Of a DNA stretch of 33,991 bases, positions 1 to 7,384 are shown one piece after another. Each line of letters begins with the position of its first letter. Within the stretch, counting starts at the first letter, position 1. This DNA is from DATDMG01 sp036518955 (lineage in GTDB: Bacteria > Actinomycetota > Actinomycetes > Actinomycetales > Kineosporiaceae): positions 1 to 33,991 of the forward strand of contig DATDMG010000422.1 of assembly GCA_036518955.1 (NCBI GenBank), given 5' to 3'. A program made the position numbers and the translations under genes. The notes beneath the pieces were generated by a model, which was not told the DNA's origin, ran no database searches, and worked only from the letters and a program-made list of their open reading frames with translations.

Positions 1-199
1 TCATCGCGCCACCCTTGAGCTCGCCGAGCACCTTGAACAGCTGCTCGGCAGTGCGCGCCTGCACCTCGGCCGCCACCAGCTCAGCCGGCCGCCCACCGAC
101 GCGCTTGCCCAGGCCGATCGCGGTGCGTCCGGCGAACCCGAGAGGAAGCGTCGCCAGCTTCGCGGTGCGCGTCACGGCACGGCGGGGGAGATCGGTCAC
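1..199 (-). CDS. ABC1/AarF-family kinase-like protein, N-terminus only
   Basis: Reading leftward from GTG at 199-197, 66 codons run off the window edge. The translation begins MTDLPRRAVTRTAKLATLPL and continues with a Gly-rich amphipathic stretch ending ...EQLFKVLGELKGGAM. This is the typical N-terminal leader of actinobacterial ABC1 (AarF/UbiB/ADCK-like) atypical kinases, in which the KxGQ-type inhibitory helix follows just beyond this point. The family is linked to quinone or lipid metabolism, but the substrate in actinobacteria is unclear. It lies 77 bp downstream of the E1-like gene on the same strand, which suggests co-transcription. In mycobacteria an ABC1 kinase gene sits at the equivalent place beside whiB7 and uvrD2 (recollection). 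The kinase core is outside the window, so activity cannot be judged. Confidence 0.8.
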   Translation of the reverse strand, partial: MTDLPRRAVTRTAKLATLPLGFAGRTAIGLGKRVGGRPAELVAAEVQARTAEQLFKVLGELKGGAM

Positions 200-276
200 C
201 TGAGCATTGTTGCGGTCGCCCGCCGCTGTTGCCCGTCCGAGCCCGGCGGGCGATCGGCGCGGCGTCGGTAACGGGG

Positions 277-1344
277 TCACGGCTCGAGAGGCCAGCCGCA
301 CCCGCACGACGGGTGCGCGGGCCACGGACGCCGGCCGGTCAGGCCGTCGGGGAGCTCGATCTCGAGGGTGGCGCCGACACAGGCTGGCTGGTGCCGCCGG
401 TCCAGGTGCCCGAGCACCTGCAGGGCGGCAACCCCGGACGCGATCTGCGCGCAGGCTGTCTCCTCCCGCGGGGAGCGCCGTTCGGCCGCCACCTGGAGCA
501 GCTGGGCGAGCACCACCGGCCACTGCGGGTCGCGCTCGGCACGGTGCAGGTCGAGGCAGCGCAAGCAGGCGCTGCGCCCCGGCAGCACCAGCGGGCCGAC
601 CACGATCGAGGTCTCCCGGACGACGATCGACAGGTGCGGGAGGTCACCGGCGAGGAGCCGGTCGCCCTGCGTCGGGTCCGCCGCCGCTCGGTGGACCAGG
701 ACGACGAGGTCGGGCTGCCGGGCCGGCGCGGGCGCTCCGGCCGGCGCGGGCGCTCCGGCCGTGCGGGCGAGGATTCTCGCCGCGACGTCCGTCAGCGTTG
801 CTCCCGCGTCGGCGGGGGTCGCGCCGCCCGGGGCGACGTCGGCGAGGGTGACGGTGCCGGCCCCGACGACGCGCACGGTGCCCACCCCGGCGGCTGTCAG
901 CGTCGCCGTGAGCAGCAGCGCCGTGCGACCGCCGCCACGCACCTCCACGACCGCCCGGCGGCGATCCGCCAACAGTTCCCAGCCGTCTCCGGCTCCGGGG
1001 TGGATGAGCGACCATGCCGCCGCGTCAGCGGCCAGCCGAGGGCGCAAGGATCCGAGCCGGCTGAGCGCGGCCCGCCCGGTGCGGGTGCGCTGTAGTACCC
1101 CGGTATCGGCCAGCAGGCGGATCAGAGTGCGGGTGCGTTCGGGATCGGCGGATTGCCGGGAAGCGGCGCTCGGCGCCCCCGCCGGGCGGCGGGCGTCGAC
1201 GCCACCGGAGAGCTCGTGCAGCACCTGCAGGTCGGCCTCGGTCAGGCCGTCGAGAACGGTACCGACCCGCGAGTCGACCCCGATCTGCACGGTGGTAGGA
1301 CCGCGACGGACGACCGGAAGGCCCGGCTTGAGCTGGATGCGCAT
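277..1344 (-). CDS. Orphan E1/ThiF-fold protein, TOMM cyclodehydratase-like
   Basis: 355 aa. The C-terminal half resembles the E1-like/ocin-ThiF part of azoline-forming cyclodehydratases: an RSACLRCLDLHRAERDP segment, a later Ala-rich helix, a VGATLEIELPDG strand, and a terminal HPSCGCGW motif. The CxxC and CxC pairs probably bind one zinc ion. The N-terminal ~100 residues look like the small leader-peptide-binding (RRE-like) winged-helix region of these proteins. A strict GxGxxG nucleotide loop is not obvious; VVGAGTVTLADV is the closest match, so adenylation is doubtful. No YcaO partner, precursor peptide or dehydrogenase is visible. It is followed by the ABC1 kinase and preceded by DUF5679 on the same strand. 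The genomic position appears conserved in actinobacteria, implying a housekeeping role rather than a bacteriocin cluster. Function unknown. Confidence 0.75.
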   Translation of the reverse strand: MRIQLKPGLPVVRRGPTTVQIGVDSRVGTVLDGLTEADLQVLHELSGGVDARRPAGAPSAASRQSADPERTRTLIRLLADTGVLQRTRTGRAALSRLGSLRPRLAADAAAWSLIHPGAGDGWELLADRRRAVVEVRGGGRTALLLTATLTAAGVGTVRVVGAGTVTLADVAPGGATPADAGATLTDVAARILARTAGAPAPAGAPAPARQPDLVVLVHRAAADPTQGDRLLAGDLPHLSIVVRETSIVVGPLVLPGRSACLRCLDLHRAERDPQWPVVLAQLLQVAAERRSPREETACAQIASGVAALQVLGHLDRRHQPACVGATLEIELPDGLTGRRPWPAHPSCGCGWPLEP

Positions 1345-1519
1345 GGGCGCAGCCTGTCACTCCCGAGCGACAGGTGGCGCCGGCTGTCCACAGGCGTCCG
1401 CGTATTCACCAGCAGGAACGCCGACCCGGGCCGCCGAGTCGGGGCCGCCAACCCGGATGCGGCCCCGGCGTGGCCCGGGCCAAGGCCGCATCCGCTGGAG
1501 GCCTCGTGGAGTGGCTGGT

Positions 1520-1678
1520 TCAGGCCTTTCCCAGGATCCGGTTGAGGTTGGTGCCGCAGACCGGGCACTGGCCCTTGGCCATCCGGCGTCCGTTGGTCTC
1601 GACGACCTTGCCCTCGGCCTGGCGCTTCTCCTTGCACTTCACGCAGTAGAACTCGCCGGTGTAGGTGTCGGTGGGCAT
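1520..1678 (-). CDS. DUF5679-family small zinc-ribbon protein
   Basis: 52 aa, starting MPTDTYTGEFYCVKCKEKRQ and ending NRILGKA. Two CxxC knuckles (CVKC near residues 12-15 and CPVC near 38-41) form a classic zinc ribbon. Between them is a basic KxxETNGRRMAKG stretch typical of DUF5679. A clear GAGGAG ribosome-binding site (CTCCTC on the given strand, about 1683-1690) precedes the ATG at 1678. It heads a leftward set with the E1-like protein and the ABC1 kinase; the intervening gap of 175 bp leaves open whether they share one transcript. Zinc ribbons of this size often bind nucleic acid or RNA polymerase, but no function is known to me. Confidence 0.9.
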   Translation of the reverse strand: MPTDTYTGEFYCVKCKEKRQAEGKVVETNGRRMAKGQCPVCGTNLNRILGKA

Positions 1679-2231
1679 GGCTGCTCCTCGCTGATCATGG
1701 ATAAGACTGGGGTGCTGTCCGGCTGACGCCCGTTGGTGGCGGGGAGGATCCCCTGCCGACGGGCGAGGCCTCGAACCCGACGGCGCCCGGCCCCCGCCTC
1801 AGACCCGGCAGTCACAGTACAGAGCCGGTCGTGCCCTCCGGTGCAGGTCCCTGGGCGCGTCGTCGACAGGAGAGTAGGCCTGACCGGGCGACAACGCGGC
1901 ACGGAGCGTACTTTGCGGCCGGCCGGTTGGCCAGGGCGATGTGAATGCCCCGGACCGCGGCGGCGTACCTTCCCCAGTGCGCCGACCCGATCCGGGGCTG
2001 CCATGGACGCTAGGACCCCGGCGCTCGGAACGTCAAACCCGGCCGTCCCCATCCTGTGGACAACGTTGTGGACGGGCTGGGGAGAGGCTGCTCAGAGCGT
2101 GTGGACAGCTGTGCACGGGCTGTGGGAAGCGAGTGCCGGACGGTGCTCGACAGGCCGCTGAACAGGTGCGATGAAATTCACCACTTGTTGATACAAGATT
2201 TATCGCCGCTCTGACGGGTACCGTTCGGAGT
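1679..2231. other. 553-bp intergenic region, divergent promoters and DnaA-box-like cluster
   Basis: This divergent gap separates the leftward DUF5679 gene from the rightward metallopeptidase gene. I see no coding region with a convincing start, motif or codon bias; in particular I looked for and did not find a WhiB protein, which occupies a nearby position in relatives. The right half contains the same-strand series of TGTGGACAA-like 9-mers listed separately and, just before the next gene, a short AT-richer stretch (about 2170-2205) that includes CTTGT-TGAT-ACAAG (2184-2197), a 5-bp-arm inverted repeat that could be an operator. Confidence 0.6.
2055..2129 (+). promoter_or_regulatory. Cluster of DnaA-box-like 9-mers
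   Basis: One exact copy of the actinobacterial DnaA box, TGTGGACAA (2055-2063, complement of TTGTCCACA), is followed in the same orientation by TGTGGACGG (2067-2075), TGTGGACAG (2100-2108), TGTGCACGG (2110-2118) and TGTGGGAAG (2121-2129). A related CTGTCCACA lies at 1384-1392. Same-strand clustering within 75 bp exceeds casual expectation. There is no dnaA/dnaN or AT-rich unwinding element, so this is not oriC; titration of DnaA or DnaA-dependent control of the next gene are possible readings. Confidence 0.45.
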
Positions 2232-2232
2232 G
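2219..2232 (+). promoter_or_regulatory. Leaderless-type -10 box before metallopeptidase gene
   Basis: TACCGT (2219-2224) fits the TANNNT -10 consensus and lies 7 nt before the GTG at 2232, so transcription would begin at or next to the start codon. No Shine-Dalgarno precedes this GTG. The -35 is unrecognisable. Confidence 0.4.
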
Positions 2233-2882
2233 TGGGTGCCTTTCCGATGCCGGAGCTGCCGCCCGGCGTCGAGGTGCGCCGAAGCAGGCGGCGGCTTCGC
2301 ACTGTCACGGCGTACCGGGACGGCGACCGGACGGTCGTGATGATCCCGGCGCGCTTCACCCGGGCGCAGGAACACGAATGGGTCGAACGCATGATCGACC
2401 GACTGCGGGCCCAGGACCGGCGCCGTCGACCACCCGACGCGGATCTGCTCGCCCGCGCGAACGATCTGTCCCGGCGCTATCTCGGTGGCCTCGTCCGCCC
2501 GGCCAGTGTGACCTGGGTCGCCAACCAGAACGCCCGCTGGGGATCGTGCACCCCGTCGGACCGGACGATCCGGCTCAGCACGCGGCTCCGGGGCATGCCG
2601 TCCTGGGTGATCGACTACGTCCTCGTCCACGAACTCGCTCACCTGCTCGAGCAGGGCCACGGCCCGCGTTTCTGGGCGCTGGTCGAGGGCTATCCGCGGA
2701 CCGAGCGGGCGCGCGGCTACCTGGAGGGCTTCTCGGCCGCCCGAGATCACCGGATCGGCGATGATCCGCCGGTCGACGTCCTGGCCACGGGAGAGGTGGA
2801 CGAGTCCGGGATGCCCGACGACATCGACCATGCCGGCGAGAACGCCGATGACCGGCCGGAGAGCGGCGCCGTCGTCGGCTGA
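2232..2882 (+). CDS. YgjP/SprT-like M48-type zinc metallopeptidase
   Basis: 216 aa. The zincin motif HELAH is at residues 133-137, followed by GHGPRFW with the third ligand probably His143. Upstream, TWVANQNARWGSCTPSDRTI is the characteristic WGSC segment of the YgjP/DUF45 (WLM-like) group. The fold is a minimal soluble gluzincin; there is no signal peptide or membrane segment. Some SprT/WLM relatives act on DNA-protein crosslinks or ubiquitin-like tags in eukaryotes, but bacterial YgjP targets are unknown. The C-terminal 40 residues are acidic and probably disordered. GTG at 2232 is chosen because of the leaderless -10 box and because the family homology begins near residue 10. It faces the leftward Nudix gene tail to tail, 32 bp apart. 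Confidence 0.85.
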   Translation: MGAFPMPELPPGVEVRRSRRRLRTVTAYRDGDRTVVMIPARFTRAQEHEWVERMIDRLRAQDRRRRPPDADLLARANDLSRRYLGGLVRPASVTWVANQNARWGSCTPSDRTIRLSTRLRGMPSWVIDYVLVHELAHLLEQGHGPRFWALVEGYPRTERARGYLEGFSAARDHRIGDDPPVDVLATGEVDESGMPDDIDHAGENADDRPESGAVVG

Positions 2883-2914
2883 GCCGGCAGGCACGGTCAC
2901 GACGGCGGTCTCCG

Positions 2915-3538
2915 TCAGCGCAGGTGCAGCTCCTGCGGCTGCTGCGGTGCGAGCCGCAGTGACGCGGTGCTCGCGGTCCGGAGTCGGGAGACCGCTCGGT
3001 GCACCGCGGCGGCGACGCCGGGCGCCAGGTCGGCGGGCAGGGCGTCGACGTCCCACCAGCGCACGTCCGTCGACTCGGCGGACAGCTGCGGTGCGATCCG
3101 GTCGGTCACCAGGACGGACTGGACGTCGAGGTGCCAGTCGACGTCGGGGTGGCAGGGAGCCCGGTGCCGGGACAGGCAGGCGATCGCGGGGAGCACCCGG
3201 CCGGTGAGGCCGGTCTCCTCGCAAACCTCCCGGGCCGCCGCGCCGGCGAGCGAGGTGTCGCCCGGCTCCAGGTGGCCGCCCGGCTGCACCCACCGGCCTA
3301 TCCGTCCGTGCAGCACCAGGCAGGTGCTGAGCCCGTCCGGGCTGAGCACGATCGCCGAGGCCGTGACGTGGCTCGGGCGGGCGTGCCGGGTGAGCAGGGC
3401 GGGCCCGCCCTCGTCGAGCAGGGCTCGCCAGGCCCACGCCTCGAAGCGGTCCTCGGGGGTATGCCGCGGAGCGTGAGCCAGGGCGTGGCGGACGTCGAGA
3501 ACGAGCTCGTCGGAGGGTGTCCAGACCGGTCCGGTCAC
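2915..3538 (-). CDS. Nudix hydrolase
   Basis: 207 aa. The Nudix signature lies at about residues 87-111: GGHLEPGDTSLAG then AAAREVCEETGL. Asp replaces the first conserved Glu and one extra residue sits before the REVCEE helix, a variant I associate with an actinobacterial subfamily rather than with inactivation; the metal-binding REVxEE core is intact. The ~60-residue N-terminal extension (DELVLDVRHALAHAP...) is alpha-helical. Such enzymes hydrolyse nucleoside diphosphate-X compounds; the substrate is not predictable here. The GTG start overlaps the stop of the DUF2342 gene by GTGA (3535-3538), so translation is probably coupled to it. Confidence 0.88.
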   Translation of the reverse strand: MTGPVWTPSDELVLDVRHALAHAPRHTPEDRFEAWAWRALLDEGGPALLTRHARPSHVTASAIVLSPDGLSTCLVLHGRIGRWVQPGGHLEPGDTSLAGAAAREVCEETGLTGRVLPAIACLSRHRAPCHPDVDWHLDVQSVLVTDRIAPQLSAESTDVRWWDVDALPADLAPGVAAAVHRAVSRLRTASTASLRLAPQQPQELHLR

Positions 3539-5031
3539 CGTGCGTCCCTTGGGGCCTCACCCTCGGTGCCGTGATCCCGGCCCGGCTCGGTACCGCTGGG
3601 GCCGCCGTGCGTCTCGCCGCCCGACCTCGAACCCCCCTGCCCGTGGCCCGGCTCGCCGGCGTCCTCGCGCTGCGGACTCCCCGTGACGGCGCCGTGCTGC
3701 TCGGAGCCGGCCAGGATCTCCCGCAGCGCGGCGTCGAGGTCGGCGGCGCCGGGGTCCTCGGCGGGTGGCCGGGCGAACGCCTCCGGGTCCGCGAAGGCGT
3801 CGGCGGTCGGCACGAGGTCAGGGTGTGCCCAGAGCGCGTCGCGGCCCTGCGTTCCGCGGGCGCCGGACACCGCGGCCCACACCGCTGCGGCCTCCCGCAG
3901 CCGCCGGGGCCGCAACTCGAGGCCGACCAGTGACGCGAAGGTGTGCTCGGCGGGACCGCCGGACGCGCGGCGGCGGCGGACCGTTTCGCGGAGCGCGGCG
4001 GCGTGCGGCAGCGAGCCGCGGGCCGCGGCGTCCACGACCTCGTCCACCCAGCCCTCGATCAGCGCCAGCAGGATCTCCAGCCGGTCGAGGGTGGCCTGCT
4101 GCGCGGGTGTCCGCTGCGGCTCGAAGAGCCCCGAGGAGAGCGCGTTCTGCAGCGACTCCGCGTCGGTGGGGTCGATGCTGCGCACGGCCTCCTCGATGGT
4201 CGAGGTGTCGATCGTGATGCCGCGGGCGTAGTCCGCGACGGCACCGAGCAGGTGCGACCGCAGCCACGGGACGCTGCTGAACAGCCGCGCATGCGCCGCC
4301 TCGCGCAGCGCGAGGTAGAGCCGCACCTCGTCCTCCGAGAGGTCCAGCCCGGCCCCGAACTCGGCCACGTTGCCGGGCAGCAGCGCGGCCCGGCCGGGGG
4401 GCAACAGGGGCAGCCCGACGTCCGAGGCCCCCACCACCTCGCGGGCGAGCGTGCCGATGGCCTGGCCGAGCTGGGCGCCGAAGAACGCGCCACCCATCCG
4501 GCGCAACATCGGCAGCGCGCCGCTCAGCATGGCGCGCATCTCCGGTGGCGCCTGCGAGGCCATCGCCTCGGTCATCGCGTCACCGACGCTGGCCGCCACC
4601 GGCTCGACGACGCCCTTCCAGACCGGGAGGGTGTGCTCGACCCACTCGGCGCGGCTCCAGGCCTCGGTGCGCGCGGTCGCCGAGGGGACGTCGCAGACCC
4701 GGTCCAGCCACAGGTCCGCCGTCCGCAGCGCCTCCGCGACCTGGCGCTGCTGCGCCTCGCTGATGCTCGGGTCGCCCCCCTCGGCCGCCGTCTGGCGGGC
4801 GACGTCGTGAGCCATCGCCCAGTTCACCGGGCCGTCGCCGGACCCGGTGAGGAGCTGCTGCACCTGTGCGAGCATCGCCTGCAGGGCCGCCGGATCCGCG
4901 GGCAGGCCGGGGATGCCGGCGAGCCCGTCGGGCATCCCGCCGGTACCGCCGGACAGGAACTGGCGCATCATGTCACCCAGCGGGTCGTTCCCGCTCGGAG
5001 GCCGGGGCTCGTCGGGGCCGTCGCCGCTCAT
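3535..5031 (-). CDS. DUF2342 zinc-dependent metalloprotease-like protein
   Basis: 498 aa. It matches the actinobacterial DUF2342 family, once named coenzyme-F420-biosynthesis-associated hydrolase. Seen features: a Gly/Pro/Met-rich N-terminus, a VNWAMAHDVARQ helix, the Gly-rich GGAFFGAQLGQAIGTLA helix, a LLPPGRAALLPGNVAEF loop, and the zincin-like helix LREAAHARLF at about residues 245-254. The C-terminal ~90 residues are acidic and Gly-rich, probably disordered. Catalysis has not been shown for the family as far as I know, and the F420 link is historical. A GAGGTG ribosome-binding site sits 4 nt before the ATG at 5031. The stop overlaps the Nudix start. Its neighbour across the divergent promoter is the PDZ-Lon-like protease, the conserved arrangement in actinobacteria. 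Confidence 0.9.
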   Translation of the reverse strand: MSGDGPDEPRPPSGNDPLGDMMRQFLSGGTGGMPDGLAGIPGLPADPAALQAMLAQVQQLLTGSGDGPVNWAMAHDVARQTAAEGGDPSISEAQQRQVAEALRTADLWLDRVCDVPSATARTEAWSRAEWVEHTLPVWKGVVEPVAASVGDAMTEAMASQAPPEMRAMLSGALPMLRRMGGAFFGAQLGQAIGTLAREVVGASDVGLPLLPPGRAALLPGNVAEFGAGLDLSEDEVRLYLALREAAHARLFSSVPWLRSHLLGAVADYARGITIDTSTIEEAVRSIDPTDAESLQNALSSGLFEPQRTPAQQATLDRLEILLALIEGWVDEVVDAAARGSLPHAAALRETVRRRRASGGPAEHTFASLVGLELRPRRLREAAAVWAAVSGARGTQGRDALWAHPDLVPTADAFADPEAFARPPAEDPGAADLDAALREILAGSEQHGAVTGSPQREDAGEPGHGQGGSRSGGETHGGPSGTEPGRDHGTEGEAPRDAR

Positions 5032-5262
5032 CGGGCACCTCGCTGTCGTTCGGTTCCCCGTTCCGGCGCAGCGCTGGATCGGGGAGGATGGTCGGGCCGT
5101 TGCCGGCCCGTCGTGTCAACGGTTCGTCACCCAGTCGTGTGCCCGCGGGGAGCGGGCCCACCCGGCCGGGCCGGCGCCGGACCGGATCGGGTGGGTACCC
5201 GGGTACCGGGCGGCGAGGACGGGTGTCGGTGCAGGTAGTGAGGCTATCGAGGGGAGCGCGCG

Positions 5263-5445
5263 GTGAGCGCGGTGCGGGGGCGGGTTCGCTCAGGGCGCAG
5301 CGCGCCGGTGCTCGTCGTGACGGCGGCGGGACCGGCGGGGAGCGCGCTGGTCAGGGCGCTGACCCGGCAGCTGGGTGCCCCCACGGCCGCGGTCCAGGTG
5401 CGCCGGAGGAGGTCGCGGCATGATGCCCGCGCCGGGCGGCCGTAG
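5263..5445 (+). pseudogene. 60-codon ORF resembling an SDR/epimerase N-terminal stub
   Basis: GTG at 5263 has an excellent ribosome-binding site (AGGGGAG, 6 nt upstream), which marks a genuine translation start. After a basic leader, the product reads PVLVVTAAGPAGSALVRAL, very like the first beta-strand, glycine loop and helix of NAD-dependent epimerases (usual TGxxGxxG, here TAxxGxxG, missing the first Gly). It then dissolves into Arg-rich sequence and stops after 60 residues, where the family needs about 250-300. I infer a truncated remnant of an SDR-type gene. A real short peptide, or a translated leader for the PDZ protease gene 41 bp downstream, is the alternative. Confidence 0.4.
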
Positions 5446-5486
5446 GCTGTCCGGGCCCGGAAGCGTGACGTCGAAAGGCCTCGCCG

Positions 5487-6617
5487 GTGACTGCCGAGCC
5501 CGCTGAGCCGTCCGGCAGCGCCCTGGCTGCGGGCCCCCCGGCGTCGCCCGCCCGCCCGGAGGTGGAGCACCCGCTGCACTGGCGCACGTCGGTGCTGCTC
5601 CTCTCGGCGTTCATGACCCTGCTGCTCGGTTCGGTGCTGATGCTCCTGCCGGTGCCGTTCGTGGTGGAGCGACCCGGCCCGGCGATCAACACCTTGGGCA
5701 GCGAGGGCGGCCACCCGCTGATCTCCGTGAGTGGCCACCCGTCCTACCCGGCCAAGGGGGCGCTGGACCTCACCACGGTGACCGTCGCCGGTGGTCCCGG
5801 GTCGAAGTTGCTCCTGCTGGAGGCCCTCCACGCCTGGTTCGACAGCACGCTGACGGTGGTCCCGCGAGATCTGGTCTACCCGCCGGGCCAGTCGCCGGAG
5901 ACCTCGCGCGCGCAGGACCAGCAGGACATGGTGACGTCGCAGGAGAGCGCCACGGTCGCCGCGCTGCACGAACTCGGCATCGCGGTACCCGCCACCCTGA
6001 CGATCCACTCGATCGACCCGGCGGCGGGCGCGACCCCGCTGCGCCCGCACGACGTGATCCTGGCCGTCGACGGCGTGGCGGTCCCCGACCTGGACACGCT
6101 GACCGCCCGGATGCGTCTCGTCCAGCCGGGCTCGACGGCCGTGGTGACCGTGCGGCGCGACGGTGCCGACCAGGTCGTGCGCGCGCCGACCCACGCGTCG
6201 AGCAGTCACCGGGCGGTCCTCGGCGTCCGGGTCGACCCGGCGTTCCACCTGCCGTTCCAGGTCACGATCCGGATCGACAACGTGGGTGGGCCGAGCGCGG
6301 GCATGATGTTCGCGCTCGGAATCATCGACCTGCTCACCCCGGGCGACCTCACCGGGGGCCAGCAGATCGCGGGCACGGGAACCATCGACACCGACGGCAC
6401 GGTCGGTCCGATCGGCGGGATCCGGCAGAAGATGGACGGCGCCCGCCGGGCGGGAGCGAGCTGGTTCCTGGCCCCGGCGGACAACTGTCCCGAGGTCCTC
6501 GGACATCTGCCGGACGGGCTGCACGTCGCCCGGGTCACCAGCCTGCACGAGGCCCGGCAGGCGGTGGAGAAGATCGCGGCCGGGAAGGGCGCCGAGCTGG
6601 CCACCTGCACCCGGTGA
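5487..6617 (+). CDS. YlbL-type PDZ/Lon-like membrane-anchored serine protease
   Basis: 376 aa. One N-terminal membrane anchor (about 33-58) is followed by an extracytoplasmic region with a PDZ domain (about 155-235; LRPHDVILAVDGVAV) and a Lon (S16) catalytic domain. The catalytic dyad is visible: Ser270 in NVGGPSAGMMFALG and Lys315 in GGIRQKMDGA. The YlbL family degrades membrane or exported proteins; in Bacillus it removes a cell-division inhibitor after DNA damage. In actinobacteria the gene is nearly always beside DUF2342 and UPF0182, as here. GTG at 5487 has GAAAGG 8 nt upstream. The length is normal for the family, with no sign of damage. Confidence 0.93.
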   Translation: MTAEPAEPSGSALAAGPPASPARPEVEHPLHWRTSVLLLSAFMTLLLGSVLMLLPVPFVVERPGPAINTLGSEGGHPLISVSGHPSYPAKGALDLTTVTVAGGPGSKLLLLEALHAWFDSTLTVVPRDLVYPPGQSPETSRAQDQQDMVTSQESATVAALHELGIAVPATLTIHSIDPAAGATPLRPHDVILAVDGVAVPDLDTLTARMRLVQPGSTAVVTVRRDGADQVVRAPTHASSSHRAVLGVRVDPAFHLPFQVTIRIDNVGGPSAGMMFALGIIDLLTPGDLTGGQQIAGTGTIDTDGTVGPIGGIRQKMDGARRAGASWFLAPADNCPEVLGHLPDGLHVARVTSLHEARQAVEKIAAGKGAELATCTR

Positions 6618-6712
6618 GCCCCCGGCGCGTCCGGCCGCGGGCGACCGGCCCCTCGCCCTCGCCGCCGTCGCCTGCGCGTCGCGCGGCCCCCATCAGCTGC
6701 GCTCGGCCGAGG

Positions 6713-7309
6713 TCAGCCCAGCGTCGCCACCAGCGCGGTCACCAAGCCGGGCACGAGATCCGGTGCGACGGCGACCCGGTCCGGGCTGTCGTGGTCCCGG
6801 GCCCGGACGGCGCAGCCGTGGGTCCCGTCGCGCAGCACGGCCGCAGCCAGCCGGACGTCGCGCCGCTTCGGGTGGCCTTGCAGGTAGGCCAGGGCGTCGT
6901 CGTCGTCCGCCGGCAGGTCGGCCTCGGCGTCCGGGGGCACCACGATCCGCTCGATCACGAGGGCCGCGCCGTCGACCGTGTCCGGCCAGGCGATCCCGCC
7001 GAGAAGGGCTTCGACCGAGTCCGCCTCGGGCAGGTTCTCCTGCTCGACGGCGGTCAGGTGCTCGGTGTCCTCGCGGGCGGCCTGGACGACGTCCGGCGGC
7101 AGGTGGCCGGCCAGCTCCGGGTCCCGGCTCAGGGCCGCCGACGTCCGGATCAGCGCGAACAGCCGGACGGGCCCGTCCCACCCGCCGGCGGAGACGTGCT
7201 GCTCGAGCTCCCGGACGGTGCGCAGGACGGCGTCCTGCCGGTCGGCGGCGGGCGCGTCGGGCACAGGACCGGGATCGGGCGCGTCGGCTGGCCCCTCGGT
7301 GCTGGTCAC
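6713..7309 (-). CDS. PPA1309-family protein
   Basis: 198 aa, soluble and acidic. It matches the actinobacterial PPA1309 family, seen in segments such as WDGPVRLFALIRTSAAL, a DSVEALLGGIAWPD loop, and AVLRDGTHGCAVRARDHDS. The family has no known biochemical role, but it is almost always encoded next to the UPF0182 membrane protein and shares a 74-bp divergent promoter region with it here. The N-terminal ~20 residues are Pro/Asp-rich linker. GTG at 7309 is chosen because homology begins near residue 25 and no better upstream start exists before the divergent promoter. The gene faces the PDZ-Lon-like gene tail to tail. Confidence 0.88.
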   Translation of the reverse strand: MTSTEGPADAPDPGPVPDAPAADRQDAVLRTVRELEQHVSAGGWDGPVRLFALIRTSAALSRDPELAGHLPPDVVQAAREDTEHLTAVEQENLPEADSVEALLGGIAWPDTVDGAALVIERIVVPPDAEADLPADDDDALAYLQGHPKRRDVRLAAAVLRDGTHGCAVRARDHDSPDRVAVAPDLVPGLVTALVATLG

Positions 7310-7369
7310 CGCACGATCCTCGCACGCCGGAAGCGGTCGGTCGCGGTGGGGAACCGGAGTCGTGATGGG

Positions 7370-7384
7370 TAAGTTCTCACCCCG
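7370..7384 (+). promoter_or_regulatory. Leaderless-type -10 box before UPF0182 gene
   Basis: TAAGTT (7370-7375) fits TANNNT and ends 8 nt before the GTG at 7384. No Shine-Dalgarno is present, so a leaderless transcript is likely. The -35 is not recognisable. Confidence 0.45.

Noticed and set aside
368..1726. 452-codon plus-strand frame opposite the E1-like gene
   Set aside because: Ser/Arg/Thr-rich composition of a high-GC antisense frame, no motif, fully overlaps two well-supported genes.
2055..2129. Chromosomal replication origin
   Set aside because: DnaA-box-like sites are present but no dnaA, dnaN, AT-rich unwinding element or the number of boxes expected at oriC.
1679..2231. whiB-type gene expected near this neighbourhood
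   Set aside because: No four-Cys WhiB pattern or C-terminal GVWGG-type motif in any frame; in relatives whiB7 lies on the other side of the ABC1 kinase, outside this window.
2178..3560. 460-codon minus-strand frame
   Set aside because: Arg/Pro-rich; overlaps both the HELAH metallopeptidase gene and the Nudix gene, which have clear motifs.
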